Shown here: one piece after another, positions 1 to 6,468 of the stretch
How positions within the stretch are numbered: the stretch's first letter is position 1
Layout: each line of letters opens with the position of its first letter
From: 9FT-COMBO-53-11 sp040900215
GTDB lineage: Bacteria; Patescibacteriota; WWE3; 9FT-COMBO-53-11
DNA length: 11,890 nucleotides
Direction of reading: 5' to 3'
NCBI GenBank assembly: GCA_040900215.1
Contig: JBBDZL010000025.1
Coordinates: 1-11,890 of the forward strand
Notes under the pieces: generated by a model
The model's input: the letters and a program-made list of their open reading frames with translations, nothing else
Told to the model about the DNA's origin: nothing
Databases searched by the model: none
Program-made: the position numbers and the translations under genes

Positions 1-74
1 TGGTACCCCCGCAGGGAATCGAACCCTGGTACACGGCTTAAAAGGCCGTTGCTTTACCACTAAGCTACGGGGGC
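1..74 (-). tRNA. tRNA-Lys (anticodon UUU)
   Basis: Read on the minus strand, this folds as a complete cloverleaf. The 7-bp acceptor stem is GCCCCCG with CGGGGGT (one G-U pair at the end). The anticodon stem ACGGC/GCCGT closes the loop CTTTTAA, so the anticodon is TTT (plus-strand positions 40-42) and the tRNA reads Lys codons AAA/AAG. The T arm is CAGGG-TTCGATT-CCCTG. The discriminator is A and the 3' CCA is encoded at positions 3-1. The gene ends exactly at the window edge. It lies 51 nt downstream of yraN on the same strand, so it may be co-transcribed or use the weak extended -10 at 109-117. Confidence 0.96.
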
Positions 75-108
75 TCGGTGTCCAGCATCGCGTCAAAGAC
101 CGTGATTA

Positions 109-117
109 ATTTTAACA
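109..117 (-). promoter_or_regulatory. possible extended -10 promoter for tRNA-Lys
   Basis: On the minus strand the spacer between yraN and tRNA-Lys contains TGTTAAAAT, an extended -10 form (TGn followed by TAAAAT, 5 of 6 to TATAAT). A transcript would start near position 102 and carry a leader of about 28 nt before the tRNA. No convincing -35 box lies upstream. The tRNA-Asp gene at the other end of the window also has a TGn-TATAAT box, which makes this one slightly more believable. Short AT-rich motifs arise by chance, so this is tentative. Confidence 0.35.
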
Positions 118-125
118 GAGAGGGA

Positions 126-488
126 TTAAAATTCCGTAATGTTCGGAAAATGTTCAATCTCCGCTTCCCCCGAATCCGGCTCGATCACCGCAACGGCATC
201 GATGCGCGCCGCCTCCCGATTCAAGTTCTTGGAAGAGAGATAAAATTGGGCCGCCCGCTTCAGTGTCCGGAGCTTAAAGTAGTTGATCGCCCCCAGCGGC
301 CCGCCGAAGAGCTTCGCTGAACCGCCGCCCCGCGTCTTGACCTCCACAAAAACCAGCGTGTCCCCATCCCGCATCACTAGATCAATTTCGCCCCAGCGCG
401 GGGTTTTGAAATTCTTCTCAATCGGCTTAAACCCCTTATTTTCAAGGAATTTTCGCGCCGAATCTTCACCCCAACTTCCAGTACTCAC
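126..488 (-). CDS. YraN/UPF0102 family endonuclease-like protein
   Basis: This 120-residue protein matches the YraN (UPF0102) family over its full usual length. The N-terminal G-x-x-x-E-x-x-A-x-x-x-L motif is followed by the restriction-endonuclease-fold core: E-I-D-L-V at about residues 34-38 and the F-V-E-V-K-T-R strand at about 47-53, giving a D...ExK pattern. The family resembles Holliday-junction resolvases in fold, but its cellular role is not settled; DNA processing is inference. Translation starts at GTG (486-488), inside the rplS stop as GTGA, a 4-nt overlap that points to translational coupling. No strong Shine-Dalgarno is visible. The gene ends with TAA. Pairing of rplS with a yraN-type gene is common in bacteria, often with rnhB between them; here rnhB is absent. 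Confidence 0.9.
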   Translation of the reverse strand: MSTGSWGEDSARKFLENKGFKPIEKNFKTPRWGEIDLVMRDGDTLVFVEVKTRGGGSAKLFGGPLGAINYFKLRTLKRAAQFYLSSKNLNREAARIDAVAVIEPDSGEAEIEHFPNITEF

Positions 489-790
489 TTCAACTTGGTC
501 TTTTGTTCTCGGAGATGATAAAGCTTTGACCGGCGGAAATCGCCGCGCTTGGTGACTTCAATCTTTTCGATCTGGGGAGAGGCCAGCGGAAAGATTCGCT
601 CTACCCCGATTTTTAAGGAAGCGATCTTCCGAACGGTGATCGTCTTCGAGATCCCCGCTCCCTTTTGGGCAATTATCATTCCCTCGAAAGGCTGGATCCT
701 TTCCTTACCCTCTTCTTGGATGCGATAGAAAACTTTGACGGTGTCCCCGGGCCTAAAACCCGGGACTTTTGATCCTTCCTGAGCTTCCAT
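485..790 (-). CDS. rplS: 50S ribosomal protein L19 (bL19)
   Basis: bL19 lies at the 30S-50S interface of the ribosome. The 101-residue protein carries the family core in order: F-R-P-G-D-T-V-K-V (about 12-20), E-R-I-Q-P-F-E-G-M-I-I-A (about 30-41), T-V-R-K-I-A (about 52-57), G-V-E-R-I-F-P-L-x-S-P-x-I-E-K-I-E-V (about 62-79) and R-R-S-K-L-Y-x-L-R (about 86-94). Typical bL19 is about 115 residues. This one lacks part of the N-terminal helix and has a short basic tail, as reduced genomes often show. The ATG overlaps the stop of the upstream Clp ATPase as TAATG and lacks a clear SD, so translation probably depends on termination-reinitiation. It overlaps yraN by 4 nt. Confidence 0.97.
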   Translation of the reverse strand: MEAQEGSKVPGFRPGDTVKVFYRIQEEGKERIQPFEGMIIAQKGAGISKTITVRKIASLKIGVERIFPLASPQIEKIEVTKRGDFRRSKLYHLREQKTKLK

Positions 791-2871
791 TAGACTTTGA
801 TGCTAACACGCTTCTTCAAGAGTTGAAAGGTAAGTTTGTCCCCAACCAGGTCCACCATCACGGCCGAACCTTCCTTGTATTCTCCGGAAACGACCGCGTT
901 GGAGACCGGGTTCTCAATCTCGCGCTGGATCAGGCGCCGCAAAGGACGCGCTCCCAGATCGGGGTCGAATCCGCGCTTCGCCAAGAAGTTGCGGGCTTTG
1001 GGGGAAACTTCCAGCTTGATCTCCTGGGAGGCCATCAGCTTGGCGCTTCTTTCGACCAGCAAATCGGTAATCTTGCGCACTTCGGCCTCGGTCAGGGGGT
1101 GGAAAACAACCACCTCGTCGATCCGGTTCAAGAACTCCGGCCGGAAGCTCTTTTGGAGGTTGGTCATCAACTCGTCCTTAATCTCCTCGAAACTCCGGCG
1201 TTTCTCACCCGCTCCCCCAAACCCGACTCGGGCTTGCGAAATTAGGCTCGTGCCGACATTGGAAGTTAGGATCACTACCGTGTTCTTGAAGTCCACTTTC
1301 TTGCCGTGGGCATCAGTCAACCGGCCGTCCTCCAGGATTTGGAGAAGAATGTTAAAGACATCGGGATGGGCCTTCTCAATCTCATCAAAGAGAATCACCG
1401 AGAAGGGTTTGCGCCGGACCACTTCGGTCAACTGGCCCCCCTCTTCGTAGCCGACATACCCGGGCGGCGATCCGACCAAGCGGGAAACGGTGTGCCGTTC
1501 GCCGTATTCGGACATATCCAGCCGAATCATCAAATTCTCGTCGCCCCAAAGAGCTTCAGCCAGCGCTTTAGCAAGCTCGGTCTTGCCCACTCCGGTCGGG
1601 CCGAGGAAAATGAAGGAGCCGATCGGCCGGCCGGGGTCCTTCAATCCGGCCCGAGCCCGCCGAATCGCGGCCGAAACGGCCGAAACCGCTTCGTCCTGGC
1701 CGACGATCCTTTCATGCAAGCGCTGCTCCAGTTTGGTTAAGCGCTGCCGTTCGTCCTCGGAAATGTCCTCCACCGGAATTCCGGTGATCGAAGCCACTAC
1801 CTTGGCAATATCTTGATCGCTGACTTGAGGAATGGACTCCACCGCCGCCGGGGCAGCGGCCCCTTCCAACCGGCGGGAATAAAGATTGGAAAGCTCCTCA
1901 ATCTTTTCCATCTCCGCCAGGGTCTTCCGCGGCTTATCCTGCAGCCGCTCCAGTTCCCGGGAAACTTGAGAAACCTGGCCGGCGGCGGCCGGGACCGCGG
2001 TTTCCAACCGCTTTTTTGCACAGGCTTCGTCGACCAAATCAATCGCCTTGTCGGGGAGGAAACGGTCGGAAATGAACCGGTCGGATAATTCGACGGCGGC
2101 TTTAAGCGCCTCGTCCGAAACCCGAACTCGATGGTGTTCTTCGTAGCGCGGCCGCAAGCCCTTGAGGATTTCCAACGATTCGTCCCGAGTCGGTTCGGAT
2201 ACCATTATCGGCTGGAACCGCCGCTCCAGCGCCCCGTCTTTCTCAACGTGCCGCCGGTATTCGTCCAGCGTAGTGGCGCCAACGCATTGCAGCTCCCCCC
2301 GCGCCAGCGCCGGCTTGAGCATATTGGAAGCGTCGATCGCCCCCTGGGCCGCCCCGGCTCCCACAATCGTGTGCATTTCGTCAATGAAAATAATAATTTC
2401 TCCTTTGGCTTTAGTAACCTCTTCCAAAGTCTTCTTCAACCGCTCTTCAAACTCGCCCCGGTGGGAGGCCCCGGCCAGCATTAGCGCCAAATCCAGCGAA
2501 ACAATCCGCTTGCCCCGCAAGGCCTCGGGGACGGTTTCGTCCACGACCCGCTGGGCCAAGCCTTCCACAATCGCGGTCTTGCCGACCCCCGGATCGCCGA
2601 TTAGGACCGGATTATTCTTGGTTCTTCGAGAAAGGATATGAATCACCCGCTCGATCTCGGCCTGCCGGCCGATGACCGGGTCGAGCTTACCCTGGCGAGC
2701 CAGTTCGGTAATATCGCGGCCGTATTGGTCCAAAAAGGAAGTCTGCCGGCGCCCGCCGCTCTGGAATTCCTCCGCACAAACCTCGCAAAGATAAATAATG
2801 GATGGCCGGCCGTCAATCAGCTGATGGGTTTGAAAAACGGCCTGCCTTTTTCCGCAGTTTTCGCAAATCAT
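790..2871 (-). CDS. clpE: Clp protease ATP-binding subunit, ClpE/ClpC type with N-terminal zinc finger
   Basis: A two-domain AAA+ unfoldase of 693 residues. The N-terminus is a short zinc-finger module (C3-x2-C6 and C29-x2-C32), as in ClpE, instead of the double Clp_N repeat of ClpA/B/C. The first AAA+ domain has Walker A GDPGVGKT (92-99), Walker B ending D164-E165, and arginine residues at 217-218. A short predicted coiled middle region (about 300-345) follows, much smaller than the ClpB M-domain. The second AAA+ domain has Walker A GPTGVGKT (424-431), Walker B ending D496-E497, the arginine-finger region FLNR (580-583) and sensor-2 GARPLRR (640-646). A VGF tripeptide at 549-551 matches the ClpP-docking loop, so it should feed ClpP rather than act as a ClpB disaggregase. 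ClpC is the main alternative name. The start fits a promoter-like region immediately upstream, and the stop overlaps the rplS start by one base. Confidence 0.93.
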   Translation of the reverse strand: MICENCGKRQAVFQTHQLIDGRPSIIYLCEVCAEEFQSGGRRQTSFLDQYGRDITELARQGKLDPVIGRQAEIERVIHILSRRTKNNPVLIGDPGVGKTAIVEGLAQRVVDETVPEALRGKRIVSLDLALMLAGASHRGEFEERLKKTLEEVTKAKGEIIIFIDEMHTIVGAGAAQGAIDASNMLKPALARGELQCVGATTLDEYRRHVEKDGALERRFQPIMVSEPTRDESLEILKGLRPRYEEHHRVRVSDEALKAAVELSDRFISDRFLPDKAIDLVDEACAKKRLETAVPAAAGQVSQVSRELERLQDKPRKTLAEMEKIEELSNLYSRRLEGAAAPAAVESIPQVSDQDIAKVVASITGIPVEDISEDERQRLTKLEQRLHERIVGQDEAVSAVSAAIRRARAGLKDPGRPIGSFIFLGPTGVGKTELAKALAEALWGDENLMIRLDMSEYGERHTVSRLVGSPPGYVGYEEGGQLTEVVRRKPFSVILFDEIEKAHPDVFNILLQILEDGRLTDAHGKKVDFKNTVVILTSNVGTSLISQARVGFGGAGEKRRSFEEIKDELMTNLQKSFRPEFLNRIDEVVVFHPLTEAEVRKITDLLVERSAKLMASQEIKLEVSPKARNFLAKRGFDPDLGARPLRRLIQREIENPVSNAVVSGEYKEGSAVMVDLVGDKLTFQLLKKRVSIKV

Positions 2872-2878
2872 TACCTAA

Positions 2879-2906
2879 AGTTTAAACAACAACTTAGCAA
2901 TGTCAA
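2879..2906 (-). promoter_or_regulatory. candidate promoter for clpE-type gene, start codon at +1
   Basis: On the minus strand a perfect -35 hexamer TTGACA (plus-strand 2901-2906) is followed after 16 nt by TAAACT (2879-2884). That box matches the -10 consensus at 4 of 6 positions, including the conserved A2 and T6. Seven nucleotides then separate the -10 from the ATG at 2871, so transcription would begin at or next to the start codon and give a leaderless or nearly leaderless mRNA. No good SD precedes the ATG, only AGG close to it. The box lies in the 57-nt spacer after polA. No CIRCE-type inverted repeat or other heat-shock operator is visible. Confidence 0.55.
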
Positions 2907-2928
2907 CTATCGTCTGCTAGAGCGGTCG

Positions 2929-4734
2929 TCAATGCTCCCAAACGTCGGAGATGACCACCTCCGCTTTCACCGGTACTTTCTTTAAGAGTTCCCGCCCGGC
3001 GCGCTCCATCTCTTCTTGAACAATTTTAGCAGTTTGCTTCGCCTCTGCCTCCCGGGCCTCGACCACCACCTCATCGTGGATGGTGTGGATCGGAATGGAA
3101 CTAAGGCCATTCTGCCGAATCTTTTCCCGAATATAAACCAGCGCCGCTTTAGTCATGTCGGCGGAAGCCCCTTGGATCGGGGTATTCTTCCCCTGGCGCT
3201 CGATGTAGGAAATCTGGCGGTCATAGTTCGGATCTTCCGGATCGATCCTCTCGTAGTAGCGCTTACGGCCGCCCAGAGTGGTGCTGTAGCCGCGACGGAC
3301 GGAATCCCGGGCGACACCGTCCAACCAAGCCTTAACCCGATGGTACTGGCGAAAATACTTGTCCAACAGCCGCTTGGCCTCCTCTTCCCCTACCCCCAAC
3401 TGAACCGCCAAAGACCTCGCTCCCCGCCCGTACATCAGGCCGAAGTTAATCGATTTGGCCTGGAATCGCCGCTCTTTGGTCACCTGGTCTTGCGGGATTC
3501 CGAACATCTGGGAAGCAGTCAAGGTATGCAAGTCCACATCGTCCTTAAAGGCCTTCATGAAAACCGGATCCTCGGAGAGCTCGGCCATAATCCGCAGCTC
3601 GATCTGCGAGTAGTCCGCAATCACCAGCTTGTGGCCGGGGGAAGCGATGAAGCAGCTCCGAAACATCGAATCGGTCGGGATCTGCTGGAGGTTGGGGTTC
3701 GAACAGGCAAACCGCCCGGTGTCGGCGCCGATCTGCATGTAATCGGGGTGGATCCGGCCGGTCTTGGGGTTAATCTTCTCCAGCAGGTTATCCCCGAAGG
3801 CGCTGATGATCTTCTCGGACTCGCGGTATTCCAGCAGCAGCTTGGCCAAAGGGTGGTTGTAGCGGGCCAGGATCTCCTCGCCGGTGGAGGGAAGGTCCAG
3901 GCCGACCCGCCGAAAGGCCTCCAGGATTTGGGAGGGGGAGTTAAGATTGACCACGTTGGCATGGTTGCCAAAGAGGTCCTTCTGGGTGGATTTGGAGTAG
4001 GGCCGGAGCTCTTCCTGGACTTTTTGATCGATTTCTTTCGCCTTCCGGCGGTACTCGGAGATCACCTGGCGCCAGCGCTCCACATCAATCAAAAAGCCGC
4101 GCAGCTCCATCTCGGCCACAACCGGAACCAACCGAAACTCCAGCGAAGCGATTTTCGCCAAATTCTCCTTCTGAAGTTGGGCTTTCTGGGCTTCATAGAT
4201 CGGAAACAAAACCAGCACATCCGTGGCCGAATAATCCAACTGCTTTTTGGTGAAGTCCCGCAGATGGTGCTCGAAGGTTTCCCGGACCTCCTTGGCCAGT
4301 TCCAATTCCAAGTATTTCCGCGCCAGCGCTTTGAGAGACAGGTCCCCCAACTTGGTTAGCCCGCAGGTCAGGACCCGCTCCGCCAGCATCGTGTCAAAAA
4401 GGTTGACGATCTCGACCCCCGCCAGCTCCTTCAGCATCCCGTAATCAAACTTGGCGTTCTGGGCCAGCTTCAGGATCTTCTCATCCCCGAGAACGGTTTG
4501 AAACGGGCGGAGGTCGAGGTGGCGGGCATCAAAGAGGTAGGCTTGGCCGGGCACCGCCAGCTGAAAAAGAAGCAATTTGGCCTGGTGAGGATCCAGGCTG
4601 TTGGCCTCCGAGTCCAGCGAGATAATGGGAGCTTTCTCCAGCTCCTTGGCGATCTCGTTCAGCCGAGCCTGGTCTTCAACCAACTCGTAGCTAGATTTTT
4701 CCGCCAGAGGCGGATGAAGTTGAAGTTCTGGCAT
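2929..4734 (-). CDS. polA: DNA polymerase I, Klenow-like (3'-5' exonuclease plus polymerase, no 5'-3' exonuclease)
   Basis: A family A DNA polymerase of 601 residues, against about 900 for full-length bacterial Pol I; the missing part is the N-terminal 5'-3' exonuclease. The 3'-5' proofreading domain has all DEDDy residues: D41 and E43 (LDSEANSLD), D97 (NAKFDYGM), Y168 and D172 (YSATD). The polymerase domain has motif A with D374 (VIADYSQIELR), the O-helix R423-x3-K427-x3-F431-x3-Y435 and motif C H553-D554-E555. F431 corresponds to the Phe that disfavours dideoxynucleotides. It should fill gaps and proofread, while primer removal would need a separate flap nuclease. The ATG lies 44 nt inside gatB. 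An in-frame TTG at 4683, just past the gatB stop, is an alternative start that would keep the first exonuclease strand. Confidence 0.96.
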   Translation of the reverse strand: MPELQLHPPLAEKSSYELVEDQARLNEIAKELEKAPIISLDSEANSLDPHQAKLLLFQLAVPGQAYLFDARHLDLRPFQTVLGDEKILKLAQNAKFDYGMLKELAGVEIVNLFDTMLAERVLTCGLTKLGDLSLKALARKYLELELAKEVRETFEHHLRDFTKKQLDYSATDVLVLFPIYEAQKAQLQKENLAKIASLEFRLVPVVAEMELRGFLIDVERWRQVISEYRRKAKEIDQKVQEELRPYSKSTQKDLFGNHANVVNLNSPSQILEAFRRVGLDLPSTGEEILARYNHPLAKLLLEYRESEKIISAFGDNLLEKINPKTGRIHPDYMQIGADTGRFACSNPNLQQIPTDSMFRSCFIASPGHKLVIADYSQIELRIMAELSEDPVFMKAFKDDVDLHTLTASQMFGIPQDQVTKERRFQAKSINFGLMYGRGARSLAVQLGVGEEEAKRLLDKYFRQYHRVKAWLDGVARDSVRRGYSTTLGGRKRYYERIDPEDPNYDRQISYIERQGKNTPIQGASADMTKAALVYIREKIRQNGLSSIPIHTIHDEVVVEAREAEAKQTAKIVQEEMERAGRELLKKVPVKAEVVISDVWEH

Positions 4735-6019
4735 GAATTAATCTTTCAAGCAATTCTCTCCCCTCCTGGGGATTAACTTTCCCACCGGTTTCTTTCATCA
4801 GCCGGCCCAAAAGAAACTGCAGCGCATTCGGCTTGCCTTTCACATAATCCGCAACCGCAGCCGGGTTGTCAAGCAAAATTTTCTCCGCAATGGAAGCCAG
4901 TCTCTCTCCCGACAAAGTTTCCTTGGCCATCTTCTGCCGATAGAGCGTTAGGATCTTTTCTTTACCCAATTCCAATGGGTTGCCAAAGCGTTTGTTGACC
5001 AAAATATTGGCCAAATCTTTGACCGAAACCTCGGATCTTAGTTCCTCAAAAAGGGCCGACAGCGGCCGGTCTTGGATCAAAACCTCGACGTATTGAGAAG
5101 GAACTCCCGCCGCCTGATAATCCGCGCGCTTATCCTTCGGAGTGGCAACTCCTTCCCCGGCCACCAGGACCGCCTTGGTGATCGGCGGAAGGTCGGGCTC
5201 GGGGAAATAGCGGTAATCGAAGGCTTCTTCTTTGCGCCGTTGGGAAACCGTGATCCGACGCTTCTCGTCGTAGCCTCGCGTCTCCTGGTCCACCGCCCCG
5301 CCTTTCCCCAAGATATCCCGTTGGCGGGAAATCTCGGCCGTCAGCGCTTTTTCCAAAAAGGCAAAAGAGTTAATGTTCTTGAGCTCGACTTTATACGGCG
5401 GGAGTTTCTTCTCCCCCGCCCGCCGGAGGGAAATGTTAGCTTCCAACCGCAGGGAACCTTTTTCCATGTCCGCATCGGAAATCTCCAAGTGGATCAGCAA
5501 AGTCCGCAGCTCTTTTAAGAACTTGGTCACCTCTTTCGGGTCGGAAAACTCCGGCTCGGTCACAATTTCGATCAGCGGTACGCTGGAACGGTTGAAATCC
5601 ACCAGCGTCACCCCGCCTTCATGAAGCATTTTCCCGGTGTCTTCCTCCAAATGAACCCGAGTGATGCTAATTCCTTCCAACGTCCCCTTCGCCCCGACCG
5701 GAACCGCATACTGGCTGATTTGGAAACCCTTAGGGAGGTCGGGATAGAAATAGTTCTTGCGCTCGAACTGGGAGAAATCGGCGATCCGGCAGCCCAGGGC
5801 TTGCGCCAAGACCACGGTCTTCTCCAGCGCCAGCCGGTTCGGCACCGGCAGAGCGCCCGGCAAGCCCAAACAAACCGGGCAGACGGCCGAGTTCGGTTCT
5901 CTTCCAAACACATCGGCCGGACAGCCGCAAAACATCTTGGACTTGGTTTTGACTTGGGTGTGAACCTCGAGCCCGATGACGGGCTGGTAGCTGATTAGTT
6001 GATTAGTTGATTGGTTCAT
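4691..6019 (-). CDS. gatB: Asp/Glu-tRNA(Asn/Gln) amidotransferase subunit B
   Basis: GatB binds the misacylated tRNA and carries the kinase step of the GatCAB amidotransferase. The 442-residue protein begins its conserved body at Y-Q-P-V-I-G-L-E-V-H (11-20). Zinc-type cysteines C31, C33, C47 and C50 follow in the F-C-G-C-P ... C-P-V-C-L-G-L-P-G signature. Next come K-N-Y-F-Y-P-D-L-P-K-G-F-Q-I-S-Q-Y (88-104) and H-L-E-E-D-T-G-K (123-130). The C-terminal YqeY-like tRNA-binding domain ends with K-P-N-A-L-Q-F-L-L-G-R-L-M-K-E-T-G-G (396-413). The last 14 residues (Ser/Thr-rich) lie in the overlap with polA and look like low-complexity extension. The first ten residues are encoded by an 8-bp tandem repeat. 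It follows the HEPN-like gene after 53 nt and has only a weak GAAG ribosome site. Confidence 0.97.
   Translation of the reverse strand: MNQSTNQLISYQPVIGLEVHTQVKTKSKMFCGCPADVFGREPNSAVCPVCLGLPGALPVPNRLALEKTVVLAQALGCRIADFSQFERKNYFYPDLPKGFQISQYAVPVGAKGTLEGISITRVHLEEDTGKMLHEGGVTLVDFNRSSVPLIEIVTEPEFSDPKEVTKFLKELRTLLIHLEISDADMEKGSLRLEANISLRRAGEKKLPPYKVELKNINSFAFLEKALTAEISRQRDILGKGGAVDQETRGYDEKRRITVSQRRKEEAFDYRYFPEPDLPPITKAVLVAGEGVATPKDKRADYQAAGVPSQYVEVLIQDRPLSALFEELRSEVSVKDLANILVNKRFGNPLELGKEKILTLYRQKMAKETLSGERLASIAEKILLDNPAAVADYVKGKPNALQFLLGRLMKETGGKVNPQEGRELLERLIHARTSTSSASGGKI
5992..6015 (-). repeat. 8-bp tandem repeat, three copies, at the 5' end of gatB
   Basis: Plus-strand units are TGATTAGT, TGATTAGT and TGATTGGT, the last with one A-to-G change. 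They begin one base after the gatB start codon in coding direction and encode N-terminal residues rich in Asn, Gln, Ser and Thr ahead of the conserved GatB body. The unit length is not a multiple of three, so any copy-number change would shift the reading frame. Confidence 0.85.
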
Positions 6020-6043
6020 TTTGTTTCTTCAAAATGCTAGGTC

Positions 6044-6059
6044 GTTTCTTCGGCCGTCC
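6044..6059 (+). repeat. inverted repeat, copy 1 (3' of HEPN-like gene)
   Basis: GTTTCTTCGGCCGTCC lies in the short spacer between the HEPN-like gene and gatB. Its reverse complement, with one mismatch in 16, occurs at 6437-6452 inside the first codons of the HEPN-like gene. In the transcript the two segments could pair and bring the ends of that cistron together. No target-site duplication is visible outside the arms. Confidence 0.75.
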
Positions 6060-6072
6060 ATTGGTCTATTTT

Positions 6073-6468
6073 TCATATCCGAACGCCCAGAGATTGGAAA
6101 CCCCGCTTGAATTTCTCCAAAACCTCCCGCGCCACCAGCACCGAGAGATCAAAGTTCGGATCGTGCACCAGCGCGTTGCGCATCTTGTGGGCATCCCAAA
6201 GCCCCTGGTAAACCTCGCGGGAAAAGGAACGGTCGGCATTCTTAAGCCGCTCCCCCATCGCCTCCCCGGAGGAAACCTGCATCAGGGCGTAATCCAAGAG
6301 CTTGTCGGCAGCGATCACCGCTTCCTTAAGGGCGCTCGGCCGGCCGTCTTGGATAAGCTGATCGATTCGAGCCCAATCGTTCTCAATTTTGCTCTTGTCG
6401 AACGGCTTTAGGATCCCCGCCGAAGGACGGGCCGGCGGGCGGCCGAAGAAACTTTCAATTATTCCCAT
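6073..6468 (-). CDS. HEPN/DUF4145-like small protein within the gatCAB cluster
   Basis: I do not recognise a named gene. The 131-residue protein is predicted mostly alpha-helical, with no signal peptide or membrane segment. Residues 1-28 look flexible and basic. A helical body starts near W33 (W-A-R-I-D-Q-L-I), continues with A-A-D-K-L-L-D (53-59) and M-G-E-R-L-K (71-76), and ends with W-D-A-H-K-M-R97-N-A-L-V-H102-D-P. R97-x4-H102 with N98 matches the R-N-x-x-x-H signature of HEPN-type RNases and the related DUF4145 helical bundle. I recall similar uncharacterised proteins in CPR genomes, often with an N-terminal membrane helix that is absent here. RNase or nucleotide-binding activity is inference only. 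Translation is well supported: a perfect SD AGGAGG lies 4 nt before the ATG, and the gene overlaps gatA by 10 nt. Confidence 0.85.
   Translation of the reverse strand: MGIIESFFGRPPARPSAGILKPFDKSKIENDWARIDQLIQDGRPSALKEAVIAADKLLDYALMQVSSGEAMGERLKNADRSFSREVYQGLWDAHKMRNALVHDPNFDLSVLVAREVLEKFKRGFQSLGVRI
6437..6452 (-). repeat. inverted repeat, copy 2 (5' codons of HEPN-like gene)
   Basis: Reading the minus strand, GTTTCTTCGGCCGCCC encodes part of the S-F-F-G-R-P-P segment at residues 6-12 of the HEPN-like protein. It matches 15 of 16 bases of the plus-strand segment at 6044-6059, so the two form an inverted repeat spanning nearly the whole gene. Confidence 0.75.

Noticed and set aside
75..96. TTGACG (minus strand, 91-96) as a -35 for tRNA-Lys
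   Set aside because: A -10 at the right distance would fall inside the tRNA, so it cannot drive that gene.
3016..4359. A 447-codon open frame on the plus strand opposite polA
   Set aside because: It lies wholly antisense to a polymerase with every catalytic motif, has no recognisable motif of its own and reflects GC-biased codon positions.
6044..6452. A MITE or insertion sequence carrying the HEPN-like gene
   Set aside because: The arms are similar but no target duplication or transposase is visible, and one arm lies within well-placed coding sequence. Kept only as an inverted-repeat observation.
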